Notes: a model not told the origin generated them from the sequence alone. 64,000 nt of DNA from Chloroflexi bacterium bin20 (GCA_002238485.1 MPMG01000003.1:1-64000); one strand, 5' to 3'; shown: positions 42,261-52,675, counted from the stretch's first letter. A program made the numbers and translations.

Positions 42261-43349
42261 ATGCGCAATTCCCATGCCCAGTTGCTTGTCGCCATCGCTG
42301 CACGCAGGCAGTTGCTGCTAGACTATCTGCTGCAAGAGCGCTTCGTCAATCGCTTTCGCCCTGACCACATCCGCGATGCCGTCTACAGCTATATCAAGGG
42401 CGGCGGCAAGTCGCTGCGACCGGCTGTGGCATTGCTGGCTTGTGGCGCCTTGGGCGGCGACGAAAGCCGTGCCCTGCCCGTGGCGGCCGCCATCGAAGTC
42501 TTCCATACCTGGACCTTGGTGCACGATGATGTGATTGACCGCGATGACCGCCGCCGCAGCCTGCCTACCGTGCACGAGGACTTCGCCAGACGCGCCCATG
42601 AAGAATTTGGCTGGAGCGCTGCCGACTCGGCGCATTATGGCACGACCATCGCCTTGTTGGCTGGCGATGTGCAGCAAGCCTGGGCCTGGTCGCTGCTATT
42701 TGACGCTCACCTCGAGCATGGCGTCCGGGCCGAGCTTGTCGTGCAACTGGCGAAGGACCTGGCCAGCCGCATCACGCCACTGCTGGTCGAAGGCGAGACG
42801 CTCGATGTCCAATATGCCGGCAGCGCGCGCGAACTGGACGAGGCGCTGGTTGTTGATATGCTCTGGAAAAAAACCGGCGCTCTCTACGAATTCGCCGGGC
42901 GGGCTGGCGCTGCTGTCGCGCTCGATGACGCCGACCCAGACCATCCAGCCGCCCAAGCCATCGCGCGCTTTTGCAGCTTGTGCGGCACGGCATTCCAATT
43001 GCAAGACGATATCCTGGGCATCGTCGGCAACGAGCGGCAGCTGGGCAAACCGGTCGGCTCGGATATCCGCGAGGGCAAGTCGACGCTGCTGACGCTGAAG
43101 GCGCTGGAACAGTCCAACGATGCGCAGCGCGCGCGGATATTGCGCAGCTTGGGCAATCCCGCCGCCAGCGCAGCCGATATCGCCGGCATTTTGCATGTCT
43201 TTCGCCAGCTGGGCGCAATCGACTATGCGCGTGATCTGGCACGCCGCTATGTAGACGAAGCGCTGGGGTATCTGGACGCGCTGCCCGCTGGTCCCGGCCG
43301 CGCGCTGCTCTCGCAATGGGCGCATTACATGATCGAACGCGAGTTTTAG
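42261..43349 (+). CDS. polyprenyl diphosphate synthase (IspA/GGPPS type)
   Basis: 362 residues, all-alpha trans-prenyltransferase. The first Asp-rich motif is VHDDVIDRDDRRR (D89, D90, D93), the second is QLQDDILGIVGN, and GGGKSLRP binds diphosphate. It condenses isopentenyl diphosphate with allylic diphosphates to make precursors of quinones, carotenoids or lipid carriers. GGGGAG lies seven bases before ATG 42261. Chain length cannot be told from the sequence. Confidence 0.9.
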   Translation: MRNSHAQLLVAIAARRQLLLDYLLQERFVNRFRPDHIRDAVYSYIKGGGKSLRPAVALLACGALGGDESRALPVAAAIEVFHTWTLVHDDVIDRDDRRRSLPTVHEDFARRAHEEFGWSAADSAHYGTTIALLAGDVQQAWAWSLLFDAHLEHGVRAELVVQLAKDLASRITPLLVEGETLDVQYAGSARELDEALVVDMLWKKTGALYEFAGRAGAAVALDDADPDHPAAQAIARFCSLCGTAFQLQDDILGIVGNERQLGKPVGSDIREGKSTLLTLKALEQSNDAQRARILRSLGNPAASAADIAGILHVFRQLGAIDYARDLARRYVDEALGYLDALPAGPGRALLSQWAHYMIEREF

Positions 43350-43429
43350 CCCTGTACTCGCCCCGCTTGCCCCAGCCGCGTGGAATCGGACAACCATCAT
43401 CTTGCCATTCCCAACACGAGGATTCCGAC

Positions 43430-44131
43430 TTGACTCATCTTGCGCTGTTGATATTGCTGACGCTGATTTACTGCATGCCCCTGCGCGCGCAGACGATGCC
43501 CAATGTCCAGAATATGCTGGAGAACGCGGTCGCCGAGCTGCAATCGGCGCGCAGTTTTCGTCTGTCCATCAGCCAGAGCGGCGCGTCTTATCCGCTTTCG
43601 ATCACCATTGATGGCATCAACTTGATTCCTGCCACTCTGCAAAGCGCCGATGCCCAGTACATCAGTCCCAACGAGCTGCATATCAGCGCAGCGCTGCACA
43701 TATTTTTGACCTTGACCATGGATGTGTATTCGCTTGACGACCGTCAGTGGATCAGCTTTCCTAGTGGCGCGCCCTATTTTCTGCTGCCGGCTTTTCAAGG
43801 ATTTGATGTCAACCGGCTGCTGGCGCGGGACGATGGCATCAATCGTGTTACTGCCAATCTGCAGGGGCTGGAAGTGGTTGAAATGGACGATTCGGACATA
43901 GCGCATTTGCGAGCCAGGTGCGCCGGAGAGCTGGTATCGGGCTTGCTATTCGGTTTCATCGAACCAAGCGACGATGTCGAGATCGACTTCTGGCTCCATG
44001 CCGATGGCCGTTTCGCGCAGATTGACCTGCTGATGCTGGAAACTGCGCCGGACGATCCGTCCCGCTGGCATATCACTTTCAGCGATTATGACGCGCCGCG
44101 CGATTTTACGCCGCCAGCCGCCGCCAACTAG
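43430..44131 (+). CDS. exported LppX/LprG-like protein
   Basis: 233 residues from TTG 43430, which has GAGGA eight bases upstream and starts directly at a hydrophobic signal (HLALLILLTLIYC...AQT). The start at 43316 would overlap the prenyl synthase and adds unlikely residues. The body (MLENAVAELQSARSFRLSIS...GINLIPATLQSADA) fits the LppX/LprG family of envelope lipid-handling proteins, but without an obvious lipobox Cys at the usual place. Its stop shares CTAG with the convergent glycosyltransferase. Confidence 0.65.
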   Translation: MTHLALLILLTLIYCMPLRAQTMPNVQNMLENAVAELQSARSFRLSISQSGASYPLSITIDGINLIPATLQSADAQYISPNELHISAALHIFLTLTMDVYSLDDRQWISFPSGAPYFLLPAFQGFDVNRLLARDDGINRVTANLQGLEVVEMDDSDIAHLRARCAGELVSGLLFGFIEPSDDVEIDFWLHADGRFAQIDLLMLETAPDDPSRWHITFSDYDAPRDFTPPAAAN

Positions 44132-45159
44132 CTTGTTGCGCTTGCCTCGGCTGATTCATGGCTGGCGCCTGACGAGTCGCGTTGGGACCAACGTCGCTCG
44201 CGCACATAATAGATGGGCTTGTGCTGCGATTCGTGATAGGTGCGCATGATCATGTCGGCGACGATGCCCGTGCTCACGAATTGCACGCCCAGCACCATCA
44301 AGAGCGCCGCCAGCTGCAAAAGCGGACGATCGCCGATTTTGTTTTCTGTCAGCAGCTTGAACACGGTCAAATACGCGCCCAGAGCCGTGCCCAGCCCGCC
44401 AACCAGGAATCCAGCCGCGCCAAATACATAAAGCGGTCGATTGAAATAACCCAGCAAAAACACCACGACAATCAAATCGAGGATGACCTTGAAGGTGCGC
44501 CCAAAGCCGTATTTGCTGCTGCCCCAGCGCCGCGCTCGGTCTGCCACCGGCACTTCTGCCACCCGCACGCCCATCTGGCTGGCCAGCGCCGGGATGAATC
44601 GATGCAGCTCCCCATACAGCTGGACGCCTTTCACCACATCAAAGTGATAAGCTTTCAATGTGCAGCCATAATCGTGCAGGCGGATGCCGGTGCTGCGCGA
44701 GATGATGCGGTTCGCCAACATCGAGGGCAGACGCCGCAGCAAAAACGGTTCTTTGCGGTTTTGCCGCCAGCCGCTGACGATGTCATAGCCTTCGTCGAAC
44801 TTTGCTAGGATCTGCGCGATATCCTGGGGGTCGTTTTGCAGGTCGGCATCAATCGTAACCACAATTTCGCCGCGGGCCGCGTCGAACCCCGCCGACATGG
44901 CAGCTGTCTGCCCGAAGTTGCGCCGAAAGTGGATGATATGCCAGCGATGGTCGCGTACTTGCACAGCATTGAGCAGATCGGCGCTCTTGTCGCTGCTGCC
45001 ATCGTTGATAGCGATGACTTCGTAATCACGCCCGATGCCACGCAGCGCCGCCGTTAGTTCTTTGTGCAGCTGCTCGATATTGCCCGCTTCGTTGAAAATG
45101 GGGATGACCACACTCAGCGCGAGTTCGGGCTGTTGTGCTTCTTGCCATAGGCTGCTCAT
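44128..45159 (-). CDS. GT2 polyprenyl-phosphate glycosyltransferase with two C-terminal membrane spans
   Basis: 343 residues. The GT-A domain includes VVIPIFNEAGNI, AINDGSSDKS and TIDADLQNDP (DxD-like). ANRIISRSTGIRLHDYGCTLKAY is typical of DPM1/GtrB/ArnC enzymes that load sugar onto undecaprenyl phosphate. Two hydrophobic segments (about 234-295) anchor it. Probably supplies lipid-linked sugar for envelope glycans. It ends by sharing CTAG with the LppX-like gene. Confidence 0.9.
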   Translation of the reverse strand: MSSLWQEAQQPELALSVVIPIFNEAGNIEQLHKELTAALRGIGRDYEVIAINDGSSDKSADLLNAVQVRDHRWHIIHFRRNFGQTAAMSAGFDAARGEIVVTIDADLQNDPQDIAQILAKFDEGYDIVSGWRQNRKEPFLLRRLPSMLANRIISRSTGIRLHDYGCTLKAYHFDVVKGVQLYGELHRFIPALASQMGVRVAEVPVADRARRWGSSKYGFGRTFKVILDLIVVVFLLGYFNRPLYVFGAAGFLVGGLGTALGAYLTVFKLLTENKIGDRPLLQLAALLMVLGVQFVSTGIVADMIMRTYHESQHKPIYYVRERRWSQRDSSGASHESAEASATS

Positions 45160-45286
45160 GTGCTGCCTCCACCAACTGCAGGCGTCTAGTCTAGCACAGC
45201 CGCGCCAGCGTCATATAGTCCAACCGCGCGCTTCGTCCGCGTCCCGCCGACTCTGCTAAAATAGATAGCAAGTCGGGGCAGGGTGG

Positions 45287-48244
45287 ATGATGGAAGAGCA
45301 ACGAAACAGACGAGCAAAAGGCGAGCAGCCACTGCAGCCGCGCTCGGCAGCCATGCCGCAGTTTTCCGATCATCCTGCGCCTCCGCCACCACCCCAGACG
45401 CCGCACATGTCGCGGCCACCGCTGCCGCCACGCAAACGCCGCCGCCGCATTTTGGGCGTTCCGTGCAGTTGCCTGCTGCTGATGGCGGGCATGCTGCTCA
45501 GCGTCTGTGGCGGGCTGAGCCTGCTGACTATCGGCGCAGCCTCGTTGATTTTGCCCAAGGTCGAAGCGGCCTGGAGCGCGCGCATCGCCGAAGTGGACAA
45601 TTATCGCAGCTTCGCCAGCACCTTCATCTATGATCGCAAAGGCAATGAGTTGTACGAAGCCTTTGAAGAAGGGCGCAGGGTGCATGTCGGCATTGAGCAT
45701 GTCCCACAGTCGCTTATACACGCCACCATCGCCATTGAAGACGACAGTTTCTTCAACAATATCGGCATTGATGTGCCCGCCACCGCCATCGCCGCACTCA
45801 ACTTTCTGGGCGCTGGACGCGATACCTCGCCCGGCGGCAGCACCATCACCCAGCAGCTGGTGCGCAATATTTTCTTTGATTACGAAAAGCGCTTGCAGCG
45901 CAGCGTCTCGCGGAAGCTAGAAGAAATCTTGTTGGCTTTGGTCTTGACGCAAGCCAAGGGCAAAGACGAAATCCTGGAGATGTACTTAAACGAGATCTAT
46001 TACGGCAACCTGGCTTACGGCGTTCAGACAGCCGCGCAGACATTCTTCGGCAAAGATATCGACCAGCTCAGCCTGGGAGAAGCGGCGCTGCTGGCTGGCT
46101 TGCCACAAGCCCCGGCCTGGCTCGATCCATTGAATCCCGACTCGACTGTGCAAGCGGCTGTGGATGCCCGCTGGCGGCTGGTGCTGGGCGAAATGGTCGA
46201 AGAAGGCTATATCACGCAGGCGCAAGTGCGCGACACATTGCAAGCCGGCTTGACCTTTGTGCCCGGCAACGCCTCGCTGACCGCGCCGCACTTCACCATC
46301 TATGCTTTGGGCGAGCTGGAACGACTGCTGTTGGGGCTCGGCTACAGTCCCGAAGATATCCTGGGCAGTGGCTTGCGCGTCTATACCACGCTGGATCTGG
46401 CTGTCAACCAACTGGCAGAGCAAGCCGCCGCCAATCAGGTTGCCCAGCTGCAGCGCAACAATGTCAGCAATGCAGCCGTTGTGGTGACCAAGCCCGCCAA
46501 TGGCGAGATCATCGCCATGGTCGGCAGCATCGACTATGAAAACGATGCCATCGACGGCAGCGTCAATGTGAGCACGGCTTTCCGCCAGCCCGGCAGCACG
46601 ATCAAGCCCTTTACTTATGCCGCCGCCATGGAGCGAGGCGTTTCGCCACTGGAGGTTTTGTGGGATACGCCGACCGAGATCGCCGTGCCCGGACAACCCG
46701 TCTACGCGCCGCGCAACTTCGACAACCGCTTCCATGGACCCATGACCATGCGGGCTGCGCTGGCCAACAGCTACAACATCCCGGCTGTGCAGACACTGCG
46801 CCTGGTGGGTGTGGAATACCTGCTGGATGTGCTGCGGCGCTTCGGCATCGGCACACTGGCAGAAGACGCGGCCAGTTATGGTTTGTCATTGACCCTGGGC
46901 GGCGGTGAAATCACGCTCATTGAGCTGACCAATGCTTTTGCTGTCTTTGCCAATGGCGGCGATTATGTACCGGTAACCGCCATACGCTGCGTGCTGGACA
47001 GCGCCTCTCGCATTGTCTATCAGTATGACGGCGGCTGCCCGAGTGGGCAGGTCACAGCCCAGTCGGTACTTCGGGAAGCAGAGGCAATTCGCGTGCTCGA
47101 TCCGCGCATCGCCTTTCTCATCAGCGACATCCTGGGCGACAACAATGCGCGCGCGCCAGCCATGGGCGCATATAGTCCGCTGCGCACGGATGGCATCGTC
47201 AGCGCGGTGAAAACGGGCACTACAGACGATGTCAAGGACAACTGGACGGTCGGTTATACGCGCAATGTCGCTGTGGGCGTATGGGTCGGCAACAACGATG
47301 GCGATCCCATGCGCGATTCCAGCGGCTTGACCGGCGCAGCGCCCATTTGGAACAACGTGCTGCGTGGCATCTATGGCAACGAGACCCGCCGCAGCGCCTT
47401 CGCCACGGACGGTCGGTTGCTCAGTGATCAGAGCATTCCGCCGCCGGGCATGTCACGCCGCCAGGTCTGTGATGTGCGCGAATTGACCATCGGCGCTATT
47501 GACTGCCCCGCGTTTGTCAGCGAATGGGCGCTGGATGGTCCCGCTGGCATCCCCGACCGCGCCGGCAACCTGCATTATCCGCCGCTCCCCCAGCGCTATC
47601 CCACGCCGCCGCCCGCTTCTGGCTCGGTTCTGGTTGAGATTTCGCCTGGTGTCTACAGCGCGCTGGCGTATCCGCTGCCGCCCGAACTTGCCGCGAGCAT
47701 CCAATTCCGCGTTGTGCCGGGCGATCTGCCACCCATCCCGCCCAATTTCTGTCGCGTGCCAATTGAACACAAAGACGAAGCGATCGCGGCTGGCGCGCAG
47801 AATCTGCTCTTCATCGCCGGTCCCGCCACTTCACAGCGCGATGCAGTCGAAGCCGAACGCTATGCCCGCGAGCATAACCTGGCTTACCTGCCCACGATAG
47901 ACTGCTGGCCAGGCGTCTATCAGCAGCAGCAATTTGGGAATGTCGGCGCGCAACTGCAGATCACCCAACCGCGCAACTGGCAGTCGGTCAGCCAGCCCAT
48001 ACCTATTATGGGCAGCGCCGTCTTCGATCCCAGCCAGGCGGACTATTACCTGTTCTACATCCGTGGCGGACAATTTGCCGAATTTACGCCATTGGAGCAT
48101 GCTGTGCACGAGTCGCGCAGAGATGCGCCGCTGGCCACGTTGCATGCCAATTCGCTGGCGCCGGGCAATTATGTGCTGCGGCTGGCGCTGCACAAGGCAG
48201 AGCGAATCGTGCAAGCGACCGATGTCATCTTTGTCGTGCCCTAG
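45287..48244 (+). CDS. class A penicillin-binding protein (PBP1A-like)
   Basis: 985 residues. Cytoplasmic Pro-rich tail, one membrane span (61-90), GT51 transglycosylase (Glu151 in IAIEDDSFF; GGSTITQQL), then the transpeptidase with S437TIK440, S495YN497 and K642TG644. A long C-terminal extension (about 770-985) is not part of the usual PBP and contains a beta-sandwich-like end. Makes and cross-links peptidoglycan, so the organism has a wall, which not every Chloroflexota member shows. ATG 45287 or 45290. Ends by sharing CTAG with the GT4 gene. Confidence 0.95.
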   Translation: MMEEQRNRRAKGEQPLQPRSAAMPQFSDHPAPPPPPQTPHMSRPPLPPRKRRRRILGVPCSCLLLMAGMLLSVCGGLSLLTIGAASLILPKVEAAWSARIAEVDNYRSFASTFIYDRKGNELYEAFEEGRRVHVGIEHVPQSLIHATIAIEDDSFFNNIGIDVPATAIAALNFLGAGRDTSPGGSTITQQLVRNIFFDYEKRLQRSVSRKLEEILLALVLTQAKGKDEILEMYLNEIYYGNLAYGVQTAAQTFFGKDIDQLSLGEAALLAGLPQAPAWLDPLNPDSTVQAAVDARWRLVLGEMVEEGYITQAQVRDTLQAGLTFVPGNASLTAPHFTIYALGELERLLLGLGYSPEDILGSGLRVYTTLDLAVNQLAEQAAANQVAQLQRNNVSNAAVVVTKPANGEIIAMVGSIDYENDAIDGSVNVSTAFRQPGSTIKPFTYAAAMERGVSPLEVLWDTPTEIAVPGQPVYAPRNFDNRFHGPMTMRAALANSYNIPAVQTLRLVGVEYLLDVLRRFGIGTLAEDAASYGLSLTLGGGEITLIELTNAFAVFANGGDYVPVTAIRCVLDSASRIVYQYDGGCPSGQVTAQSVLREAEAIRVLDPRIAFLISDILGDNNARAPAMGAYSPLRTDGIVSAVKTGTTDDVKDNWTVGYTRNVAVGVWVGNNDGDPMRDSSGLTGAAPIWNNVLRGIYGNETRRSAFATDGRLLSDQSIPPPGMSRRQVCDVRELTIGAIDCPAFVSEWALDGPAGIPDRAGNLHYPPLPQRYPTPPPASGSVLVEISPGVYSALAYPLPPELAASIQFRVVPGDLPPIPPNFCRVPIEHKDEAIAAGAQNLLFIAGPATSQRDAVEAERYAREHNLAYLPTIDCWPGVYQQQQFGNVGAQLQITQPRNWQSVSQPIPIMGSAVFDPSQADYYLFYIRGGQFAEFTPLEHAVHESRRDAPLATLHANSLAPGNYVLRLALHKAERIVQATDVIFVVP

Positions 48245-49380
48245 CGAGATCGGCGCTTTGCCAAGACAGATTCGTAAACTGCCATGGTCTCGTTGACCAT
48301 ACGTTGGGCGCTAAAGTGTTCTTCCAGCCGCGCCGTCCCCAGCAAACCCATATATTTCCGCAGGGCACGATCGCCCAGCAACCGCGCAATCGCCTGTGCC
48401 AGCCCGTCCACATCGCGCGACTCGATCAAAATGCCTGTCTCGCCGTGGACAACCACCTCGGGCAGCGCGCTGACTCGACTGGCGATCACTGGCACGCGCC
48501 GCGCCATGGCTTCCAAGACCACCAGGCCGAAGCCCTCCCACAAGCTTGGCGCCAGCAGCACATCCAGCGCTGTCATCAGTTCAGCCGCATCATCGCGCCA
48601 GCTTAGCCAATGCACGCGCTCCGCCACGCCAAGCGCTGTCGCCAGCTGTCGCAGTTCGCCGGCTTTTTCGCCATCGCCGATGATCACCAGACGCGCCTGG
48701 GGAAAGTCGGATTGAATGCGTCGCAGCGCCTCCAGCGAATAGGGCAGGCCTTTTTGCTGCACAAGCCGACATACCATGCCCAGCAGTGGTGTATCCAGCG
48801 GCAAGCCAAGCTCGTCGCGCAAGCTGTGCCGGGCGCGCTCAATTGTCTCGTCGCTCAGCCAGCGGTATTCCATGCCATAGCGCACGATGTGCAGTTTGTC
48901 GCGAGGCGCGCCTTCGATTGTCTCGGCAAATTTCGCCACCGCGCCAGAGATTGCGATGCCCGCGTCCAAGCGCCGCCACAGCTGTTGATTGAGCCGCCGC
49001 CAGCGGGGACGATAGCGGAATTGGTCATCGTTGTGCCGGCTGCTGACAACTGCGCCTGCGCGGGCCAGTTTCGCCGCGGCATAACCATACATGTCGGCAT
49101 GGATGAGGTGGGTATGCACAATATCGGGCGATGCGGCTCGCAATGTCCGCCGCAAAGTCCACAGCAGCGGGGCGTCATAATGGCCGCGAATAGGTAGGCG
49201 CGTCAGCGGGATACCGCGCTCTTGTGCCGCCGCAGCCATGTCGTCCATGGGCTTGCTGCGCTCGACCAGCATGATCAGCCGCGCATCCACGCCTTGCTCG
49301 CGCAGCCCGCCCAGCAAGATCAGCAGATGCCGCTCTGCGCCGCTGATGCGGGTACCTTTGATGATATGGACGACGCGCAT
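48241..49380 (-). CDS. GT4 glycosyltransferase (1)
   Basis: 379 residues, GT-B fold. Features: GTRISGAERHLLILLGGLR at the N-terminus, RLVQQKGLPYSLEALRRI, VIIGDGEK, and the C-terminal donor-site motif PSLWEGFGLVVLEAMARRVPVIAS. It transfers sugar from a nucleotide donor to an envelope glycan or lipid. Substrates unknown. Convergent with the PBP gene. Confidence 0.9.
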   Translation of the reverse strand: MRVVHIIKGTRISGAERHLLILLGGLREQGVDARLIMLVERSKPMDDMAAAAQERGIPLTRLPIRGHYDAPLLWTLRRTLRAASPDIVHTHLIHADMYGYAAAKLARAGAVVSSRHNDDQFRYRPRWRRLNQQLWRRLDAGIAISGAVAKFAETIEGAPRDKLHIVRYGMEYRWLSDETIERARHSLRDELGLPLDTPLLGMVCRLVQQKGLPYSLEALRRIQSDFPQARLVIIGDGEKAGELRQLATALGVAERVHWLSWRDDAAELMTALDVLLAPSLWEGFGLVVLEAMARRVPVIASRVSALPEVVVHGETGILIESRDVDGLAQAIARLLGDRALRKYMGLLGTARLEEHFSAQRMVNETMAVYESVLAKRRSR

Positions 49381-49401
49381 ATCCGTGACTGCCGCTCTGA
49401 A

Positions 49402-50787
49402 TCAGCTGTTGTTTTGGCGCGGGTTGATTTCGGCCGACAAGGGACCAATCACACCGCGTTCGTCGATGGCGGCGATGGCGATGGACTCGTAGGCGTCGAA
49501 GCCATCCCAAGGCAGCTTGGTTTCATCAAATTGAATCTGCTGGGCATAAATCAGCGAGCCAGGCGGTCGCAACGCGATGATGTAGCTCTTGGCAGCGACC
49601 GGCTCCCACACCAGCTCTTGCGATGTCTCTTCGCGATTGCGCAGGGCGATATTGACGGGCGGACGCGGACCATCTGCCAGCGACAGCAGCACGGCCAGCG
49701 AAGCTTGCGTGGCACGGCGCAGATAATCTGGCTCGATGAATTCAATGGTGTCGGTGGGGTCGGCGTTGCGCTTTTCTTCGTTCGCATTGATGAAGCGGAC
49801 AGCCGGATAGCCCAGCTCGCTGAAGGAGAAGTGATCGCCCCAGCGGTTTTCGCGGTCAATGGCGTCCTGCACCTGCAAATCCATATCCAACTCATAATTG
49901 TACGCCAGGAAGTTGACAGAGCGCGCCAGCTTGCGCGATGGCGAGGTCGTGTTGGGCGGCGCAGAAAATACGCGCAACTGCTGATCGTTGACGATGCCGC
50001 CGAAGTCGTGCACATTGCCGATCGTGTCGAGGTTGATCATAGCGACCAGATCGATATTGCTCTGTTCAATCCAGGCTGCAAAGGCACGGCTGCCTTGGCG
50101 GTCGATTTCTTCGGCAGAAAAGAGCACAAACATCAGCGTGGCTTTGTATTTTGATGCGCTAAGGATGCGCGCCAACTCTAGCACAGCCGCCACGCCCGAG
50201 GCATTGTCGTTGGCGCCTGGCGCATAGACGCTGCCCGAAGTGCGCTCGACGCCAATGCTGTCATAATGCGCGCCAATCAGGATGGTGCCAGCGTTGACCT
50301 CGCTGCCGCTGATCGCGCCGATGATATTGTACTGCGGACTGCGCTCGTCTGGCGTGATGTAGGCGTCAAAGCGTAGATCGAAGGTATAGAGGTTGCCGCC
50401 AGACGCGCTGCTGAATAGCTGGAGCTGATCTTTGATATACTGCCGCGCCGCGCCGATGCCTTCTGCGCGCGAATCTTGCGATGAGGCGATATGCCGCGTC
50501 TGGAATTCTTGCAAGCTGCGCACATGCTGCATCAATCGGTCGGATTCGACCTGGGCCAATAGCTCGCCCAGCACGTCAACCTGTGGCTCTTCGGGCGTCG
50601 AGCCGATCTCGGCGACGGTCACCGGTCCGGGCGCCGTGTAGCCCAGCGTGGCTTGTGGAGGCAGGGTCGGCAGGGGCGCTAGCGTCGGCGGGGCATTTTC
50701 GCTCGTGCCCATATTGCAAGCCAACAGCAGCAGCAGCAGCCCCGCCAACCATGCCGCCGTCCGCAGATGAATGTCAATCGATCGCAT
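49402..50787 (-). CDS. M28-family metallopeptidase, lipoprotein
   Basis: 461 residues. The signal ends in LLLLLAC (lipidated C24). Zinc ligands appear as H174 (GAHYDS), D194 (GANDNASG), E226/E227 (FSAEE), D254 (NLDT) and a late His in WGDHFSF. An aminopeptidase working outside the membrane. The upstream extension to 50868 was rejected because the signal starts at ATG 50787. The C-terminal 90 residues look like an extra beta domain. Confidence 0.9.
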   Translation of the reverse strand: MRSIDIHLRTAAWLAGLLLLLLACNMGTSENAPPTLAPLPTLPPQATLGYTAPGPVTVAEIGSTPEEPQVDVLGELLAQVESDRLMQHVRSLQEFQTRHIASSQDSRAEGIGAARQYIKDQLQLFSSASGGNLYTFDLRFDAYITPDERSPQYNIIGAISGSEVNAGTILIGAHYDSIGVERTSGSVYAPGANDNASGVAAVLELARILSASKYKATLMFVLFSAEEIDRQGSRAFAAWIEQSNIDLVAMINLDTIGNVHDFGGIVNDQQLRVFSAPPNTTSPSRKLARSVNFLAYNYELDMDLQVQDAIDRENRWGDHFSFSELGYPAVRFINANEEKRNADPTDTIEFIEPDYLRRATQASLAVLLSLADGPRPPVNIALRNREETSQELVWEPVAAKSYIIALRPPGSLIYAQQIQFDETKLPWDGFDAYESIAIAAIDERGVIGPLSAEINPRQNNS

Positions 50788-50906
50788 AACGGCGATTTTA
50801 GCATAATCGGCAGGCTGAAATGAGACTGTGCATGGTCTGTCCGCCGGGTTGCGAAACTGCCTCTCCATGGGTGTGGAGGCGATGGCAGGAATGTCTGAAT
50901 GGCGCG

Positions 50907-52025
50907 CTAATCTAGGTAATCGCGGAGTTTGCGGCTGCGGCGAGGGTGGCGCAGTCTGCGCAGCGCTCGGCCTTCGATCTGGCGGATGCGTTCGCGCGTT
51001 AAGCCAAACTTCTGCCCGACTTCTTCCAACGTATAGCTGTGCCCGTTTTGCAGCCCAAAGCGCAAGCGCAAGATGCGCGCTTCACGCGGGGTCAGTGTTT
51101 CCAGCAGATCTTCGATCTTCTCTTTGAGCAGCTTGCTGTAGGCGCTGTCGGTGGGTTTGGGCTCGCGGTCATTTTCGATAAAGCTGCCCAATTCGCTGTC
51201 TTCGTCTTTGCCGACCGGGTGCTCTAGGCTGAGCGGACGCCACGACACGCGCAACATCCATTGCACCTTGCGCGGCTCGATTTCTAGGACTTCGGCAATT
51301 TCTTCGACAGAGGGCTTGCAGCCGGATTGCTGTTCCAACTCGCGGGCGACGCGGTACAGCTGGCGGATGCGGTCGGTCATGTGTACGGGCACGCGGATGG
51401 TGCGTCCCTGGTCGGCGACTGCTCGGGTGATCGTTTGGCGGATCCACCAGGTGGCATAGGTGCTGAAGCGGTAGCCGCGATGATAGTCGAACTTTTCGAC
51501 CGCCTTGATCAAGCCCAGATTGCCTTCCTGGATCAAATCCAGCAGTTGCACACCGCGATCCATATAGCGCTTGGCGATTGAAACGACCAGCCGCCCATTG
51601 GCTTCGATCAGGTGGTCGCGGGCTTGCTGTCCATCTTGGATGAGGAACTGCCATTCGGCGCGGCGTTCGTGGTTGGGCGCTTGCTCCAATTGTCGCTCGG
51701 CTTTCAAGCCGGCTTCTTGACGCATGGCCAGCTGCACTTCTTCTTCTGGCGTCAGCAGCGGGACGCGCGCCATCTCCCGCAGATACATGCCGACGGTGTC
51801 GCTGGTGGAAATACCTTCCAGATCAAAGTCTTCGTCGCGTTCGACCTCCAGCTCTTCTACGATTTCGTCCTCAAAGAGCGGCAGATCCGCGTCGTCTACC
51901 AAGACGGCGTAATCGTCTTTTTCGGTGTTGTCTTCGACCAGGTAGGCTAGCGACTCGATATCGGACGCGAACCCGCTTTCAAATCCATTCACAGCTTTGC
52001 CTGCTTCGTTTGCAGCGCTGCCCAT
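50907..52025 (-). CDS. RpoD/SigA-family sigma factor
   Basis: 372 residues. Region 1.2 ([21 protein letters not shown]), region 2 ([46 protein letters not shown]) and region 4.2 ([20 protein letters not shown]) are all clear. No region 1.1 like E. coli; the N-terminus is acidic (about 30-75). It could be the main sigma factor, which fits the TTGACA/TATAAT promoters here, or a group 2 factor. Downstream of DUF177, likely the same transcript from 52676-52705. Confidence 0.9.
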   Translation of the reverse strand: MGSAANEAGKAVNGFESGFASDIESLAYLVEDNTEKDDYAVLVDDADLPLFEDEIVEELEVERDEDFDLEGISTSDTVGMYLREMARVPLLTPEEEVQLAMRQEAGLKAERQLEQAPNHERRAEWQFLIQDGQQARDHLIEANGRLVVSIAKRYMDRGVQLLDLIQEGNLGLIKAVEKFDYHRGYRFSTYATWWIRQTITRAVADQGRTIRVPVHMTDRIRQLYRVARELEQQSGCKPSVEEIAEVLEIEPRKVQWMLRVSWRPLSLEHPVGKDEDSELGSFIENDREPKPTDSAYSKLLKEKIEDLLETLTPREARILRLRFGLQNGHSYTLEEVGQKFGLTRERIRQIEGRALRRLRHPRRSRKLRDYLD

Positions 52026-52058
52026 GTGGACAGCGCACCTGTGCAAGTTTTGTTTTCA

Positions 52059-52607
52059 CTACACCAACAATTGCTTTAAGACAGCCATGCGCGGGTCGAT
52101 TGCGCCCGCCTCTGCTTTTGCCCGGCGCGCCGCAGCCCAATCGCTCTCAGCGCTCAGTTTGTCGCCCGTCTCGGCGCTAAGCCCGCGGCAGTCGTCACGG
52201 CAGACAGCGCGGTAACTGGCTTCTATCAGCACTTCTTCGCGCAGCAGCGGCGCAAGGTCGATCTCGCCGTTGCCATCGACGCAAAAGACGCTCTTGCCCG
52301 CCAAGGACGGCAAAGCAAAGAGCTCGGCGATATCCAGCGCAAATCTATACTCAAATGATTCAAGGCAGCGGTCGCATTCGCGCAGATGGCTGATTTTCAG
52401 CTTGCTTTGCAGCAAAATACCATCTTTGGCGCGCGTCAAGACGAACTCGCCCGCCAGCGCCTCCACAAACAAGTCTTCGTGAACTTGCAGCCGCTGCGGG
52501 ATGTTCAGCGGGAAGGCACGGCAAGTGCCGGGACCTGCTGACAACAAAAAGCCAACTTGCAGCCGTAGAAGTCGCTTATTCAGATAGCTGCCGTTCGGCT
52601 GATTCAA
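52059..52607 (-). CDS. DUF177 (YceD-like) protein
   Basis: 182 residues from TTG 52607 (AGAGG eight bases upstream); the TTG at 52649 lacks a ribosome site. CDRC and CRDDC Cys pairs and the C-terminal DPRMAVLKQLL are family signatures. DUF177 proteins are involved in rRNA metabolism and normally precede rpmF. Here the downstream partner is the sigma factor instead and no rpmF is present. Confidence 0.8.
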   Translation of the reverse strand: MNQPNGSYLNKRLLRLQVGFLLSAGPGTCRAFPLNIPQRLQVHEDLFVEALAGEFVLTRAKDGILLQSKLKISHLRECDRCLESFEYRFALDIAELFALPSLAGKSVFCVDGNGEIDLAPLLREEVLIEASYRAVCRDDCRGLSAETGDKLSAESDWAAARRAKAEAGAIDPRMAVLKQLLV

Positions 52608-52675
52608 AACTGAACCTCTGGACCAGGCTCGGAAATTTCGTTCGCTCAACTATGCTGTATTCGTATCGTGCACGC

